A stretch of DNA of 64,000 nt from Terribium retamae (GCF_022347545.1 NZ_JAKREW010000004.1:178521-242520); one strand, 5' to 3'. Counted from the stretch's first letter, positions 26,478-36,227 are shown. Notes: generated by a model from the sequence alone, not told the origin. Made by a program: numbers and translations.

Positions 26478-27107
26478 ATGAAGGGCGTAACCGTCGTCGA
26501 CCACCCGCTTGTCCAGCACAAGCTGACCATCATGCGCAACAAGGAGACGTCAACGGCGTCGTTCCGGCGGCTGTTGCGCGAGATCTCGCTTCTGCTCGGC
26601 TACGAGGTGACGCGCAATCTGGAGCTCACGAAGACCACGATCGAGACTCCGATGGAGACGATGGAAGCCCCCACGCTCGAAGGCAAGAAGCTGGTTTTCG
26701 CCTCGGTCCTGCGCGCCGGCAACGGTTTGCTTGAAGGCTTGCTCGATCTGGTGCCAGCCGCTCGCGTCGCCCATATCGGCCTCTATCGCGACCACGACAC
26801 GCTGGAAGCGGTCGAATATTTCTTCAAGGCTCCAAGTGATCTTGCCGATCGCCTGATCATCGTAGTGGACCCGATGCTGGCCACGGCCAATTCCGCCATC
26901 GCCGCAATCGAAAAGCTGAAGGAACGCGGTGCGACCAACATCCTGTTCCTGTGCCTGCTGGCCGCCCCGGAAGGCATAGAGCGCTTCACCACGGCCCATC
27001 CGGACGTACCGGTCTTTACCGCTTCCATCGATCGTGAGCTGAACGAAAAGGGCTATATCCTGCCTGGCCTCGGCGACGCTGGCGACCGCATGTTCGGAAC
27101 GAAATAG
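26478..27107 (+). CDS. upp: Uracil phosphoribosyltransferase
   Basis: 209 residues, exact family length. The PRPP-binding loop [17 protein letters not shown] is clear, as are the N-terminal [19 protein letters not shown] and the C-terminal [17 protein letters not shown] uracil-binding block. It converts uracil and PRPP to UMP. GAGGAGAAG precedes the ATG at 26478. It follows add after 91 bases in the same direction and would use the uracil released by deoA from nucleosides delivered by the ABC importer nearby. Confidence 0.96.
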   Translation: MKGVTVVDHPLVQHKLTIMRNKETSTASFRRLLREISLLLGYEVTRNLELTKTTIETPMETMEAPTLEGKKLVFASVLRAGNGLLEGLLDLVPAARVAHIGLYRDHDTLEAVEYFFKAPSDLADRLIIVVDPMLATANSAIAAIEKLKERGATNILFLCLLAAPEGIERFTTAHPDVPVFTASIDRELNEKGYILPGLGDAGDRMFGTK

Positions 27108-27214
27108 ATCTTTACTGTTCGTTTACGCATCCGCGCGGTTTCGCCCCATCGTGGCCGAGGATTAAAGTGCCGGATACCAAGATTGCGTAGGTTCGCCTGG
27201 AACGGGGGCGTTCC

Positions 27215-27763
27215 ATGCTGCGTAAACTGGTCATCTTGGGTATTTTCGCCGGCGGCACGGCGGCAATTCCCTCCGTTTTCCAATCTAATCCCGAGCTTCT
27301 CAACCAACTCCTTGGCAGAAGCGCCAGTGAAAAGACCACGAACCTCCGGAGCAGTCCCGACGCAGTTGGACAAGCTTCGCAGCAGCCGCTCGGCCGCAAG
27401 GTGTTGATCAAGGCGGATGCGACGGGCCACTTCCGTTCACCGTTCAAGATCAATGGTCGGCAGGTGGATGCCCTCATCGACACCGGCGCGACATTGGTCG
27501 CTTTGAACACCTCGACGGCGCGCCGTGTCGGGCTATCGATCAGCCCTTCCGACTTCACGCAACAGGTCTCGACCGCCAATGGGCCGGTCAAGGTCGCGGT
27601 GGTACGGCTTTCCAGTCTGCAGGTCGGTAAGATCGCGCTGGAGAACATCGACGCCGTCGTCATCGACGACAAGGCACTCAACACCAATCTGATCGGCATG
27701 AGCTTTCTGAGCCGCCTCGGCAAATACGCCGTCGAGGACGGTGCATTGCTGATGGTGCAGTAG
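27215..27763 (+). CDS. Membrane-anchored retropepsin-like aspartic protease
   Basis: 182 residues. An N-terminal hydrophobic segment (MLRKLVILGIFAGGTAAIPS) acts as signal or anchor, then a linker and an aspartic protease domain from about 60 with ALIDTGATLVALN, the single D-T-G active site motif, and a second conserved block, NLIGMSFLSRLGKYAVEDG. This is the TIGR02281-type clan AA protease seen widely in alphaproteobacteria, active as a dimer. It probably acts in the periplasm. It stands alone after upp. Its target is unknown. Confidence 0.85.
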   Translation: MLRKLVILGIFAGGTAAIPSVFQSNPELLNQLLGRSASEKTTNLRSSPDAVGQASQQPLGRKVLIKADATGHFRSPFKINGRQVDALIDTGATLVALNTSTARRVGLSISPSDFTQQVSTANGPVKVAVVRLSSLQVGKIALENIDAVVIDDKALNTNLIGMSFLSRLGKYAVEDGALLMVQ

Positions 27764-27822
27764 TTCCGTCCCGATCTGGACTGGCACAGCGGCATTCCGT
27801 TCGACCAACGCGATGCCCTTAA

Positions 27823-28563
27823 CTAACGAAACTGCTGAAACACCGGATGGAGCCCAAGCCGACCAGTAGGACACACCTTCGCTGTTCTCTGCACATTTTC
27901 AGCAAGGTATCGCTTCTGTTTGGGCGTTAGAAATTCGCTTAGAATCTTGGCAAAAGGAAGCAATAAAACCGGCTTTTCGACACACCATTCGGGCGCGATT
28001 TCTTTCAACAAAAATCCGTCCAGAACTCCGTCGAAAACAGCTACTGAATAGGTAGCCATGCGATTTAGCCTGGCAACAGTCTCGGCCACCCCTTCTGGAT
28101 TGTCCTTCACCGATTGGTTCTGCGCCATCTCCTTTGCCATGTTCAAGGTGACGGTATGCGCAATAACGACCACGTCAAAACAGCTGCTGAGACGGTTCGT
28201 GTTTGGCGTAATTAAATGTTCCGGCTGGTCCGAAAATACGTCCATTACCGTGGCCGCTGCCTTTACGTACCGAACGACAATTTTGTAATCTTCGACGCTG
28301 AGCGTTTCGAGCCTTCTTGCGTCCTCAACCCGGCATATTTTTTCCAGTATTGGTGCAAATTCCGCTATGGAGGCATCGAGATTACGCCTCTCCACGATGA
28401 GACCAGCGGCGAACTCCTGCAATTGCTCTGCGGCTTCTTCGATTTCCTTTAACGGCGTTGCAAATAGAGAACTTTCGGCTTCTACAGATTTTGCCTGGCC
28501 AGCAAGTGCGGGAAGACAGAGAGAGACCGTCAGGATTGCGGAAGCGGCAATGTTTCTCAACAA
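27823..28563 (-). CDS. Exported protein of unknown function
   Basis: 246 residues from TTG 28563 or the adjacent TTG 28560, with AAGGA just upstream; no ATG fits. The signal peptide LLRNIAASAILTVSLCLPALA closely matches that of the next gene upstream, although the mature parts do not resemble each other. The mature part is alpha-helical, with three well separated cysteines and no motif I recognise. Codon use is less GC-rich than in the neighbours (many AAT, ATT, TTT codons in the region), hinting at acquisition. It is 35 bases after its partner gene and probably in the same message. Confidence 0.7.
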   Translation of the reverse strand: MLRNIAASAILTVSLCLPALAGQAKSVEAESSLFATPLKEIEEAAEQLQEFAAGLIVERRNLDASIAEFAPILEKICRVEDARRLETLSVEDYKIVVRYVKAAATVMDVFSDQPEHLITPNTNRLSSCFDVVVIAHTVTLNMAKEMAQNQSVKDNPEGVAETVARLNRMATYSVAVFDGVLDGFLLKEIAPEWCVEKPVLLLPFAKILSEFLTPKQKRYLAENVQRTAKVCPTGRLGLHPVFQQFR

Positions 28564-28598
28564 ACATCCTTCTCTCAGTTTAGTCCACTTGCCTCCGT

Positions 28599-29513
28599 CT
28601 ATTTGAAAACAAACGGCAAATGAAATTGGCCCTGCAGCCCAAATTCTGAATAGGGCTGACATTTCAGGAGCGCCCGCACCGCCGCTTTACCAATCATCTC
28701 GCTTCCCTGCCCTTCGCCTTGATCGACAACCACCGGCTTTCCTTCAAGAGTGCCATCCTCGTTAATTGCAAACGAAACAACGGCTTTTCCTTCTGCTTCT
28801 CCCGCTGCCAGGTTCAGGCAAGACTCAACCTTCTTCGCCAATCCCCGCATACCCTCCATATTTACTGTTACAGGAGGGGTGTTCTCATGTTGCATACGCG
28901 CAATCAATTGCCTGACGGCCTGATATTTGGCTTCGTCAATGGTGGTTTCGTAATGCAACACCCAAATTAGCAGCGGCGTCGATTCAATCATGGTGTAAAC
29001 TGAAAAGCCGCCACCGATTTCCTTGCCTTCCTTGCCGAATTTTCGAAGGCCGTAATAAACGCCGTGGCGGTCGCTGCCGAGCAACGCGAATGCGGCGCTC
29101 ATCTCCGCAGGATGTCTGAAAAACGCCTTTGCATCTTTATAGCGCGGTGTGTCTCTTGCAACCAAGGCAGCGATCATACCTTTCAAATTGTCAGGAATTG
29201 GCGGCTGCTGGTCTTTTGTACGCGGAAGTTCTGCAAGAAAAATTACATTGGTTGGCGGCTTGCCCGAAAAATCACCTTTGCGGGCCTGTTCCAACGCTAG
29301 GCAGTCGATAAAGGTTGTATGCGTCAACTGAGCCGTTTTCGGGTCCGGAAGCGTCGTCCAAATTTGCTGGTCTGCTTTTGAGCGCGACGGATCGACCTGA
29401 CAAAGCTCCTTTGGCGGTGTGAATTTCAGGTCGATTGCTTTCGCCTTCTCGGCAAGCGCGGGAAGGCTGAGCGAAAACGTCAAGGCGGCGGCCGTGGCGA
29501 TGTTTCTCAACAA
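28599..29513 (-). CDS. Exported protein with C-terminal TonB/TolA-like domain
   Basis: 304 residues from TTG 29513, six bases after AGAGGA. Signal peptide ends near LSLPALA. The C-terminal part (about 225-304) has AVVSFAINEDGTLEGKPVVV and AAVRALLKCQPY, the pattern of TonB-C or TolA-C domains, which contact outer membrane partners; the N-terminal 200 residues are unfamiliar. There is no N-terminal membrane anchor apart from the signal peptide, so it is not a normal TonB. With the downstream gene it forms a two-gene cassette with below-average GC. Function unknown. Confidence 0.72.
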   Translation of the reverse strand: MLRNIATAAALTFSLSLPALAEKAKAIDLKFTPPKELCQVDPSRSKADQQIWTTLPDPKTAQLTHTTFIDCLALEQARKGDFSGKPPTNVIFLAELPRTKDQQPPIPDNLKGMIAALVARDTPRYKDAKAFFRHPAEMSAAFALLGSDRHGVYYGLRKFGKEGKEIGGGFSVYTMIESTPLLIWVLHYETTIDEAKYQAVRQLIARMQHENTPPVTVNMEGMRGLAKKVESCLNLAAGEAEGKAVVSFAINEDGTLEGKPVVVDQGEGQGSEMIGKAAVRALLKCQPYSEFGLQGQFHLPFVFK

Positions 29514-29657
29514 ATAATATCCTCTGTGATTGGATGGCCGGAGGGTCAAAGCAGGGCGCTGTACTGCTTTCGGGTTGAATTAGCCGACGGATCGACCCTG
29601 ATGAAAAACGGCATTGGCAAAGGGCAATCTCCGTCAAAGAATTAAACAACCTACGCT

Positions 29658-30977
29658 CTAGTCGCGCGGGCCAACACGGCGCAGGATCGTCTTCTCCGAA
29701 GCCGGTTTGGCGGAACCAATCGTATAGGCAGCTGAAACGGCCATGGCAGCCTGTTCGGCCTCGCCTTGCGAGCGCGCATGAACGAGCGCGATTGCTTCGC
29801 CCGGACGCACTTCCGCCCCGACAGGCAAAATGCGGGTAAGGCCCACGGCATGGTCGACCTTGTCTTCCGGTCGTGTCCGACCACCACCCAAAGCCACGAC
29901 GACAAGCCCGATCTCGCGCGTCGCGATCCCGGTGACAAAACCTTTGCGATCCGCCTTCACCTCAACCTGCACAGGCGCCGGAGGCAGGTACTTTGCGTGC
30001 TTCTCGACAAAATCCGGCGGGCCACCCAGCACAGAGACCATGCGGCCGAACACCGCCGCGGCTCGCCCGCTGCCCAGCGCCTCCGTGGCGCGCTGCAGCC
30101 CGTCATGGTTGGAGGTGACGAGGCGCGCCGATTGTAGCATTTCGGCGGCAAGCGCCAGTGTCACCATCTCCAGGCGCTTGTCGCGGCTTCGGCCCGTCAG
30201 GAAATCGACCGCGTTCTGGACTTCGACGGCATTGCCGGCAGCCGAAGCGAGAGGCTCGTTCATGTTGGTGACCAGCGCGCTGGTCTTCAAGCCGGCGCCA
30301 TTGGCGACCTCGACCAGACTGGTCGCAAGCGCGGTCGCGTCGCGCGACTTCTCCATGAAGGCGCCGTTGCCGACCTTCACATCCAGGACCAGAGACTGCA
30401 GCCCGGCAGCAAGCTTCTTCGACAGGATCGACGCCGTGATCAGCGGCACGGATTCCACCGTGGCAGTGACGTCCCGAATAGCATAGAGCCGCTTGTCGGC
30501 GGGAGCGAGGTCGCCGGTCTGGCCGATGATCGCAGCACCCGCTTCCAGCACGGCCTGTCGCAGCAGGCCAAGATCGGGCTGGCTGACATAGCCGGGGATC
30601 GAATCCATCTTGTCCAGCGTGCCGCCGGTATGACCGAGGCCCCGCCCGGAAATCATCGGCACATAGGCGCCACAGGCCGCCACGATCGGAGCGAGCATCA
30701 GCGAGACGTTGTCGCCGACCCCGCCGGTGGAATGCTTGTCGGTCACGGGGCCCGGCAGATCCGACCAGTCGAGCACATCGCCGGAATCGCGCATGGCCGT
30801 CGTCAAAGCCACTGCTTCATCGCGGCTCATGCCATTGAAGAAGACGGCCATTGCAAAGGAAGCCGCCTGTCCTTCGGTGACGGCGCCAGACGTGAGACCG
30901 GAGACGAAGGCCGCAATCTCATCGGCCGACAGCTTCAGCCCGTCACGTTTCCTGCGGATGACCTCCTGAGGCAACAT
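29658..30977 (-). CDS. deoA: Thymidine phosphorylase
   Basis: 439 residues. The pyrimidine nucleoside phosphorylase signature is complete: DKHSTGGVGDNVSL (phosphate site), SGRGLGHTGGTLDKMDSI, ADKRLYAIRDVTATV and KLAAGLQSLVLDVKVGNGAFM. It splits thymidine and deoxyuridine into base and deoxyribose 1-phosphate. The start overlaps the purine nucleoside phosphorylase stop as TGATG. It is the last gene of the six-gene importer and salvage operon. Confidence 0.96.
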   Translation of the reverse strand: MLPQEVIRRKRDGLKLSADEIAAFVSGLTSGAVTEGQAASFAMAVFFNGMSRDEAVALTTAMRDSGDVLDWSDLPGPVTDKHSTGGVGDNVSLMLAPIVAACGAYVPMISGRGLGHTGGTLDKMDSIPGYVSQPDLGLLRQAVLEAGAAIIGQTGDLAPADKRLYAIRDVTATVESVPLITASILSKKLAAGLQSLVLDVKVGNGAFMEKSRDATALATSLVEVANGAGLKTSALVTNMNEPLASAAGNAVEVQNAVDFLTGRSRDKRLEMVTLALAAEMLQSARLVTSNHDGLQRATEALGSGRAAAVFGRMVSVLGGPPDFVEKHAKYLPPAPVQVEVKADRKGFVTGIATREIGLVVVALGGGRTRPEDKVDHAVGLTRILPVGAEVRPGEAIALVHARSQGEAEQAAMAVSAAYTIGSAKPASEKTILRRVGPRD

Positions 30978-31786
30978 CAGGCCGCGTCCAGCAATCCGTC
31001 CTGGAGCGCCTTCTTCAGCACCTTGGCGAGCTTGGCACCGCCGATCGGCGCCATGTCCTTGGTCTCGGTGTGCGAAAGCTCGGCGCCCGTCATGCCGGCG
31101 GCCAAGTTGGTGATGACGGAACAAGCCGCCACGCTGAGCCCGAAGAAGCGAGCCAGGATCACTTCCGGCACCGTCGACATGCCGACCGCTGTGGCCCCCA
31201 TGATGCGTGCCATGCGGATTTCCGCCGGCGTTTCGAAGGATGGCCCGGAGAACCACATATAGACACCCTGGTGCAGTTTCGTGCCGGTCGCCTTCGCCGC
31301 CCGCTCGATCGCCGCGCGCATGCCGGCATCATAGGCTTCCGTCAGCCCGACGAAGCGACGATCGGACGGCTCGCCGAACAGTGGATTGGACCCTGAGAAA
31401 TTGATGTGATCGTTTACCAGCATCACCGATCCCGGCGGCATGTCGGGATCGACGGAGCCGGCGGCATTGGTGAGGATCAGCTTCGTTATGCCGATGCCGG
31501 CCAGCGTCTCGATGGCCGGGCGCATCACGGCTGCATCGCCATGTTCGTAATAATGGGAACGGCCCGCCAGCATCAGCACCGGCTTTCCGGCGAGATGGCC
31601 TGCCACGACCGCGCCGGCATGGCCGGTCACCCCGCTTTGCGGGAAGCCCGGCAGGTCGGCGTATGGGATGCGCATGGCATCCTCGACGTCATCGACGAGT
31701 CCGCCCAGACCCGAACCCAACACCAGCGCGACGGTCGGCGCAAGGCCGTCCAGCCGTTCGACGAGGCGATCGATTGCGTCCTTCAT
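30977..31786 (-). CDS. punA: Purine nucleoside phosphorylase
   Basis: 269 residues of the trimeric PNP family: LGSGLGGLVDDVE, GRSHYYEHGDAAVMRP and LTNAAGSVDPDMPPGSVMLVNDHIN. It phosphorolyses inosine and guanosine to hypoxanthine or guanine, so it would act after adenosine deaminase. The gene overlaps cdd by ATGA at its start and deoA by TGATG at its end. The symbol punA is used for this family; some annotations use deoD for the unrelated hexameric type. Confidence 0.94.
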   Translation of the reverse strand: MKDAIDRLVERLDGLAPTVALVLGSGLGGLVDDVEDAMRIPYADLPGFPQSGVTGHAGAVVAGHLAGKPVLMLAGRSHYYEHGDAAVMRPAIETLAGIGITKLILTNAAGSVDPDMPPGSVMLVNDHINFSGSNPLFGEPSDRRFVGLTEAYDAGMRAAIERAAKATGTKLHQGVYMWFSGPSFETPAEIRMARIMGATAVGMSTVPEVILARFFGLSVAACSVITNLAAGMTGAELSHTETKDMAPIGGAKLAKVLKKALQDGLLDAA

Positions 31787-32175
31787 TTGAGGATATCGCC
31801 CCTGAAGCCGTAAGGCAGCATCTCGCCCATGGTGACGGTTTCGGCCACGCCTGTCTCATCGCAGAGATAAAGCTTGGTATCTGGCCTCGTGAATTCGGCC
31901 AGCCGCTGACGGCAGCCGCCGCAAGGCGAGCATTTCGCCATGCGTTCGGCGATCACGGCGATTTCCACGATCTTGCCGCCGCCGCCCATGATGTAGTGGC
32001 CGAGCGCCGTCGTCTCGGCGCACCAGCCCTCGGGATAGGAGGCTACCTCGATATTGGCACCGGCAAAGATCTTCCCGTCCTCGGTGCGGAGCGCTGCCCC
32101 CACCGGGAACTTCGAATAGGGCGCGTAAGCCTTGGCCATGGCCGCCTTGGCAGCGAGGTAGAGGTCATGCGACAT
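31783..32175 (-). CDS. cdd: Cytidine deaminase
   Basis: 130 residues, the short tetrameric form with all-cysteine zinc ligation: WCAETTALG (Cys ligand and proton-shuttle Glu) and CSPCGGCRQ (two more Cys). It converts cytidine and deoxycytidine to uridine and deoxyuridine, feeding deoA and, through uracil, upp. It lies 3 bases after the second permease gene and overlaps punA by ATGA. Confidence 0.96.
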   Translation of the reverse strand: MSHDLYLAAKAAMAKAYAPYSKFPVGAALRTEDGKIFAGANIEVASYPEGWCAETTALGHYIMGGGGKIVEIAVIAERMAKCSPCGGCRQRLAEFTRPDTKLYLCDETGVAETVTMGEMLPYGFRGDILK

Positions 32176-32178
32176 GGA

Positions 32179-33150
32179 TCAGCGTTCTTTCACATAGGGC
32201 ACGCCGCCGGCGCGCGGCGGGATCGCCTTGCCGATGAAACCGGCAAGCAGGATCACGGTGAGGATGTAGGGCAGTGCCTGCATGAGTTGCACCGGAACCT
32301 TGCCGATGACCGGCAGCGGTGCGCCTTGCAGGCGGATCGCCAAGGCGTCAAGGAAACCGAACAGCAGGCAGGCGAACATGGCATTCACCGGCCGCCACTT
32401 CGCGAAGATCAGTGCAGCAAGCGCGATGTAGCCCTTGCCCGCGGTCATGTCCTTCACGAAGCCACCGCTCTGCACCATGGAGAGATAGGCGCCCGCGATC
32501 GCAGTGAGGATGCCGGTACAGATAACCGCGCGGTAGCGCAGCCAGGCGACCGAAATGCCGGCCGTATCGACCGCCGCCGGATTCTCACCGACAGCACGCA
32601 GCCTGAGACCGAAACGCGTGCGGAACAACACCCACCAGGTGAACGGCACCGCGAGGAAGGCGACATAGACGAGCAGTGAATGGCCGGAGAGCAGCTCCGA
32701 ATAGATCGGCCCGACGATCGGCACGCTGCGCACCGCTTCGGCTCCGGGAAGGGTGATCGCCTCGAACCGTTCGTTCGGAGCCAAGGCCGGCGTGCGGCCA
32801 CCTTGCTGGAACCAGGCCTGGCCGAGAATGATGGTCGAACCGGCAGCGATGAAGTTGATGGCGAGGCCGGAAACGATCTGGTTGCCACGATGCGTGATTG
32901 AGGCAAAGCCGTGCACCAGGGCAAGCGACACCGAGACCAGGATAGCCATGCCGAGGCCGATCCAGGCCGAGTGGAACACCGAAGCCGCTGCAGCACCGGC
33001 GAAGGCAGCGGCCAGCATCTTGCCCTCCAGGCCGATGTCGAAAATGCCCGAGCGTTCCGAATAGAGACCGGCCAGGCAGGCCAGCAAAAGTGGCACCGAC
33101 AGGCGGATGGTGGAGTCCAGCGTCTGGATGATGACGTCGAAGAAACTCAT
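32179..33150 (-). CDS. Nucleoside ABC transporter permease (second)
   Basis: 323 residues with about nine hydrophobic segments. The family block SERSGIFDIGLEGKMLAAAF near residues 31-50 and VGENPAAVDTAGI later mark a BPD_transp_2 permease of the YufQ/NupC-ABC type that pairs with BMP-family binding proteins. The ATG at 33150 is one base after the first permease stop, favouring equal synthesis. The operon with cdd, punA and deoA makes nucleosides the substrate. Confidence 0.92.
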   Translation of the reverse strand: MSFFDVIIQTLDSTIRLSVPLLLACLAGLYSERSGIFDIGLEGKMLAAAFAGAAAASVFHSAWIGLGMAILVSVSLALVHGFASITHRGNQIVSGLAINFIAAGSTIILGQAWFQQGGRTPALAPNERFEAITLPGAEAVRSVPIVGPIYSELLSGHSLLVYVAFLAVPFTWWVLFRTRFGLRLRAVGENPAAVDTAGISVAWLRYRAVICTGILTAIAGAYLSMVQSGGFVKDMTAGKGYIALAALIFAKWRPVNAMFACLLFGFLDALAIRLQGAPLPVIGKVPVQLMQALPYILTVILLAGFIGKAIPPRAGGVPYVKER

Positions 33151-33151
33151 C

Positions 33152-34294
33152 TCAGGCCCCCTCACCCTTCACCGCGGCCATGCCGACAGACTTCGGGCTG
33201 ATCGAAGCGAACAGCGTCTGGATATAGGGCCGGAACATGTGTTCGAGCGCGCCCGCAAACAGGATCACAAGACCCTGGATGATGACGATCATGTCGCGGC
33301 TGATCGCGGGCATCTCGAAGGAGAGTTCCGCACCGCCTTGATAAAGCACGCCGAAGAGGATCGAGGCGAGGATGATGCCGACGGGATGCGCTCGCCCCAT
33401 CAGCGCGACGGCGATGCCGATGAAGCCTGCGCCGCCGGCCAAATCGACGTAGACGCTGTGCTGGTCGCCCATGATCGCGTTGATCGACATCATACCGGCG
33501 AGCGCCCCTGAAATGAGCATGGCAATGATGGTGACACGCACTTCCGAGATACCGGCATAACGCGCTGCCTTCTGGCTGAAGCCGAAGGTGCGGATCTCGT
33601 AACCAAGCTTCGTGCGCCAGATCAGGAGCCAAACCAGATAGGCCATCACCAAAGCCAGCAGGAAGGATACGTTGAAGGGCGCGGAACGGATCTTGGCTGT
33701 CCCGAACAGCTCGATGATCCAGTTGAGCCGCGGGAGTTGCGCACCTGCCTCCAGCATACGCGTCTTCACCTCCTGCATCGCCTCCGGTTTCAGGATGTCG
33801 CGCAGCACATAGATCATCAGGCTGGCCGCGATCATGTTGAACATGATGGTGGTGATGACGATGTGCGAACCTCGCCTGGCCTGGAGATAGGCTGGGATGA
33901 AGGCCCAAGCTGCACCGAACAGGGCAGCGCCGGCAATGGCGAAGGGGAACGTGACGTACCACGGCACGATCCTGTCGAGCGCAAGGCAGACCAGTCCGAC
34001 GCCGAGCCCAGCCACATAGGCCTGCCCCTCGCCGCCGATGTTGAACAGGCCGGCATGCATTGCGACAGCGACAGCAAGGCCGGTGAAAATGAAGTTCGTG
34101 GCATAGAAGAGGGTGTAGGCGATGCCCTGCCCGCGGCCGAAGGCCCCCTCCACCAGGATCACGGCGGCGCGGAATGGATTTTCGCCGACCAACAGCACGA
34201 CGAGACCGGCGACGATGAAGGCGACGGCCAGATTGATCAGCGGAATCAGCCCGTAATCGGCCCAGGCCGGCAGCTTGGCATAAGGCGTGCTCAT
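33152..34294 (-). CDS. Nucleoside ABC transporter permease (first)
   Basis: 380 residues, BPD_transp_2 family of the YufP type. Conserved pieces: HAGLFNIGGEGQAYVAG at about 80-97 and IRTFGFSQKAARYAGIS in the cytoplasmic coupling loop. The ATG overlaps the ATPase stop as ATGA. It forms the heterodimeric inner-membrane channel with the following permease. No unusual features. Confidence 0.93.
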   Translation of the reverse strand: MSTPYAKLPAWADYGLIPLINLAVAFIVAGLVVLLVGENPFRAAVILVEGAFGRGQGIAYTLFYATNFIFTGLAVAVAMHAGLFNIGGEGQAYVAGLGVGLVCLALDRIVPWYVTFPFAIAGAALFGAAWAFIPAYLQARRGSHIVITTIMFNMIAASLMIYVLRDILKPEAMQEVKTRMLEAGAQLPRLNWIIELFGTAKIRSAPFNVSFLLALVMAYLVWLLIWRTKLGYEIRTFGFSQKAARYAGISEVRVTIIAMLISGALAGMMSINAIMGDQHSVYVDLAGGAGFIGIAVALMGRAHPVGIILASILFGVLYQGGAELSFEMPAISRDMIVIIQGLVILFAGALEHMFRPYIQTLFASISPKSVGMAAVKGEGA

Positions 34295-35823
34295 TCGGCG
34301 GCTTCCTTCTGCTCGACGCCGGCCATCAGCAGGCCAAGCTCACCTTCGCTGGCCTCGGGCCCACGCTCGCCGACGACACGCCCGGCGAACATCACCAGGA
34401 TGCGATCGGATAGCGAGCGGATTTCGTCGAGTTCGACCGAGACCAGCAGCACCGCCTTACCTTGGTCGCGCATGGCGATCAGCCGCTTGTGGATGAATTC
34501 GATGGCGCCGACATCGACGCCGCGCGTCGGCTGGCCGACGATCAGGACACCCGGATCTTGCTCGATTTCGCGCGCCAGCACAATCTTCTGCTGGTTGCCG
34601 CCCGAGAAGTTGGCAGTCTTCAGGCGCGGATTGGCGGGCCGGATATCGTATTTCGCGATCTTGTCCTTGGCATCGGCCATGATGGCATCGACGTCGAGGA
34701 GAGGTCCTTTGAGATAGCGCTTGTCGTTGTGATAACCGAGGATCGAGTTCTCGTTTTCCTCGAAAGCCAGCACCAGGCCGACATGATGCCGGTCTTCCGG
34801 CACATGCGCGAGCCCGCGTTGACGCAATTCGCCAGGATCTGCGGCGCCGGTCAGGTCGATCGGCTTGCCGTCCAGGGTCACGCTGCCCGAAACCGCCTTG
34901 CGGATGCCCGAGATCGCCTCCAGCAGCTCAGATTGCCCGTTGCCGGCAACACCGGCGATGCCGACGATCTCGCCGGCGCGGACATCGAACGAAACGTCGT
35001 CGACCATGGTGACGCCGCGCTGGTCCTTCACGACGAGGTTCTTGACCGAGAGCTTGACCTCGCCGGCCTTGGCCTCGCCCTTTTCCACCCTCAGCAGCAC
35101 GCGCCGACCGACCATCAATTCGGCCAGTTCCTCGACAGTCGTCTTCTTGGTCTCACGCGTCGCCACCATCGTGCCCTGGCGCATGACCGAGACGGAGTCG
35201 GTGATCGCCATGATCTCGCGCAGCTTGTGCGTGATGAGCACGATCGTCTTGCCCTGGTCCTTGAGCTGCTTGAGGATGCGGAACAGGTGATCGGCCTCGG
35301 CGGGCGTCAACACGCCGGTCGGCTCATCCAGGATCAGGATTTCGGCACCGCGATAAAGCGCCTTCAGGATTTCGACACGCTGCTGCAGACCGACCGGCAG
35401 TTCCTCGATGATGGCATCGGGGTCGACCTCCAGCCCGTATTCACGCTCCAGCCGCTCCAGCTCCGACCGCGCCTTGGCGATGGAGGATTTGAGCAGCGCA
35501 TCGCTCTCGGCGCCGAGGATGATGTTCTCCAGCACGGTGAAATTGTCGACCAGCATGAAATGCTGGTGCACCATGCCGATGCCGGTTGCGATGGCATCGT
35601 TGGAGGTCCTGATCGTGGCCGGCTTGCCGTTGACACGGATTTCGCCACTGTCGGCCTGGTAGAAGCCGTAAAGGATGGACATCAACGTCGACTTGCCGGC
35701 GCCGTTTTCCCCAACGATGCCATGGATCGTGCCGCGCGTGATCTCGAGATTGATGTCGCGATTGGCGCGGACCGCGCCAAAACTCTTGTTGATGCCGATC
35801 AGCTCGATTGCGGCTTCCGCCAT
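34291..35823 (-). CDS. Nucleoside ABC transporter ATP-binding protein, double domain
   Basis: 510 residues with two nucleotide-binding domains. The first has Walker A GENGAGKSTL (about 38-47) and Walker B ILILDEPTGVL; its signature is LPVGLQQRVEIL, not the usual LSxGQ form. The second domain, from about 265, lacks a classical Walker A (GVAGNGQSEL replaces it) but has a good signature, FSGGNQQKIVLARE. Such degeneracy is normal in this two-domain family (RbsA, YufO). It heads the operon; the 200 bases to slyX form a divergent promoter region. Confidence 0.95.
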   Translation of the reverse strand: MAEAAIELIGINKSFGAVRANRDINLEITRGTIHGIVGENGAGKSTLMSILYGFYQADSGEIRVNGKPATIRTSNDAIATGIGMVHQHFMLVDNFTVLENIILGAESDALLKSSIAKARSELERLEREYGLEVDPDAIIEELPVGLQQRVEILKALYRGAEILILDEPTGVLTPAEADHLFRILKQLKDQGKTIVLITHKLREIMAITDSVSVMRQGTMVATRETKKTTVEELAELMVGRRVLLRVEKGEAKAGEVKLSVKNLVVKDQRGVTMVDDVSFDVRAGEIVGIAGVAGNGQSELLEAISGIRKAVSGSVTLDGKPIDLTGAADPGELRQRGLAHVPEDRHHVGLVLAFEENENSILGYHNDKRYLKGPLLDVDAIMADAKDKIAKYDIRPANPRLKTANFSGGNQQKIVLAREIEQDPGVLIVGQPTRGVDVGAIEFIHKRLIAMRDQGKAVLLVSVELDEIRSLSDRILVMFAGRVVGERGPEASEGELGLLMAGVEQKEAAE

Positions 35824-36023
35824 GCGATCGTTCCCACAGGTTTTTTATCGTTTGGTCAAAGTGCCTAGCACGGCGCCCGTCCCCTGCCAATTGGCCGGTT
35901 ATGGCATCCACTCTCGACAAATCCCGACATGCTTGTCAATTTCGAACACACGGGGCACGCGCCATTGGCAGGCGCTGTTGTGCGACTCAAGCCCGCCAAG
36001 AAAACGTCCCCAGGGAAATTGAT

Positions 36024-36227
36024 ATGTCCGAAGAACGATTGACCACACTGGAAATCCACGTCGCGGAACAAGACAAGACCATAGAGGAATTGTCCGGCCA
36101 GATCACCGAACAGTGGAAGACGATCGAGCGCTTGCAGAAGAAACTCGACGCGCTGGCCAGCCGTTTTCTGGCACTGGAAGAGCAGACCGCGCCGGACGTT
36201 CCGGTGACAAAACCACCACACTGGTAA
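36024..36227 (+). CDS. slyX: SlyX-family protein
   Basis: 67 residues, mostly one coiled coil: ERLTTLEIHVAEQDKTIEEL, then KTIERLQKKLDALASRFLAL, and the C-terminal PPHW motif that defines SlyX. The role is not known beyond phenotypes reported in enterics. The ATG at 36024 follows CCCAGGGAA. It is followed by an anti-sigma-like gene after 31 bases, in the same direction. Confidence 0.9.
   Translation: MSEERLTTLEIHVAEQDKTIEELSGQITEQWKTIERLQKKLDALASRFLALEEQTAPDVPVTKPPHW

Noticed and set aside
34291..35823. Degenerate signature (LPVGLQQ) and missing second Walker A in the nucleoside ATPase as a sign of inactivation
   Set aside because: Such asymmetry is normal in the two-domain sugar and nucleoside ABC ATPases.
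34462..35868. A 468-codon plus-strand frame opposite the nucleoside ABC ATPase
   Set aside because: Antisense shadow; the minus-strand ATPase has all expected motifs.
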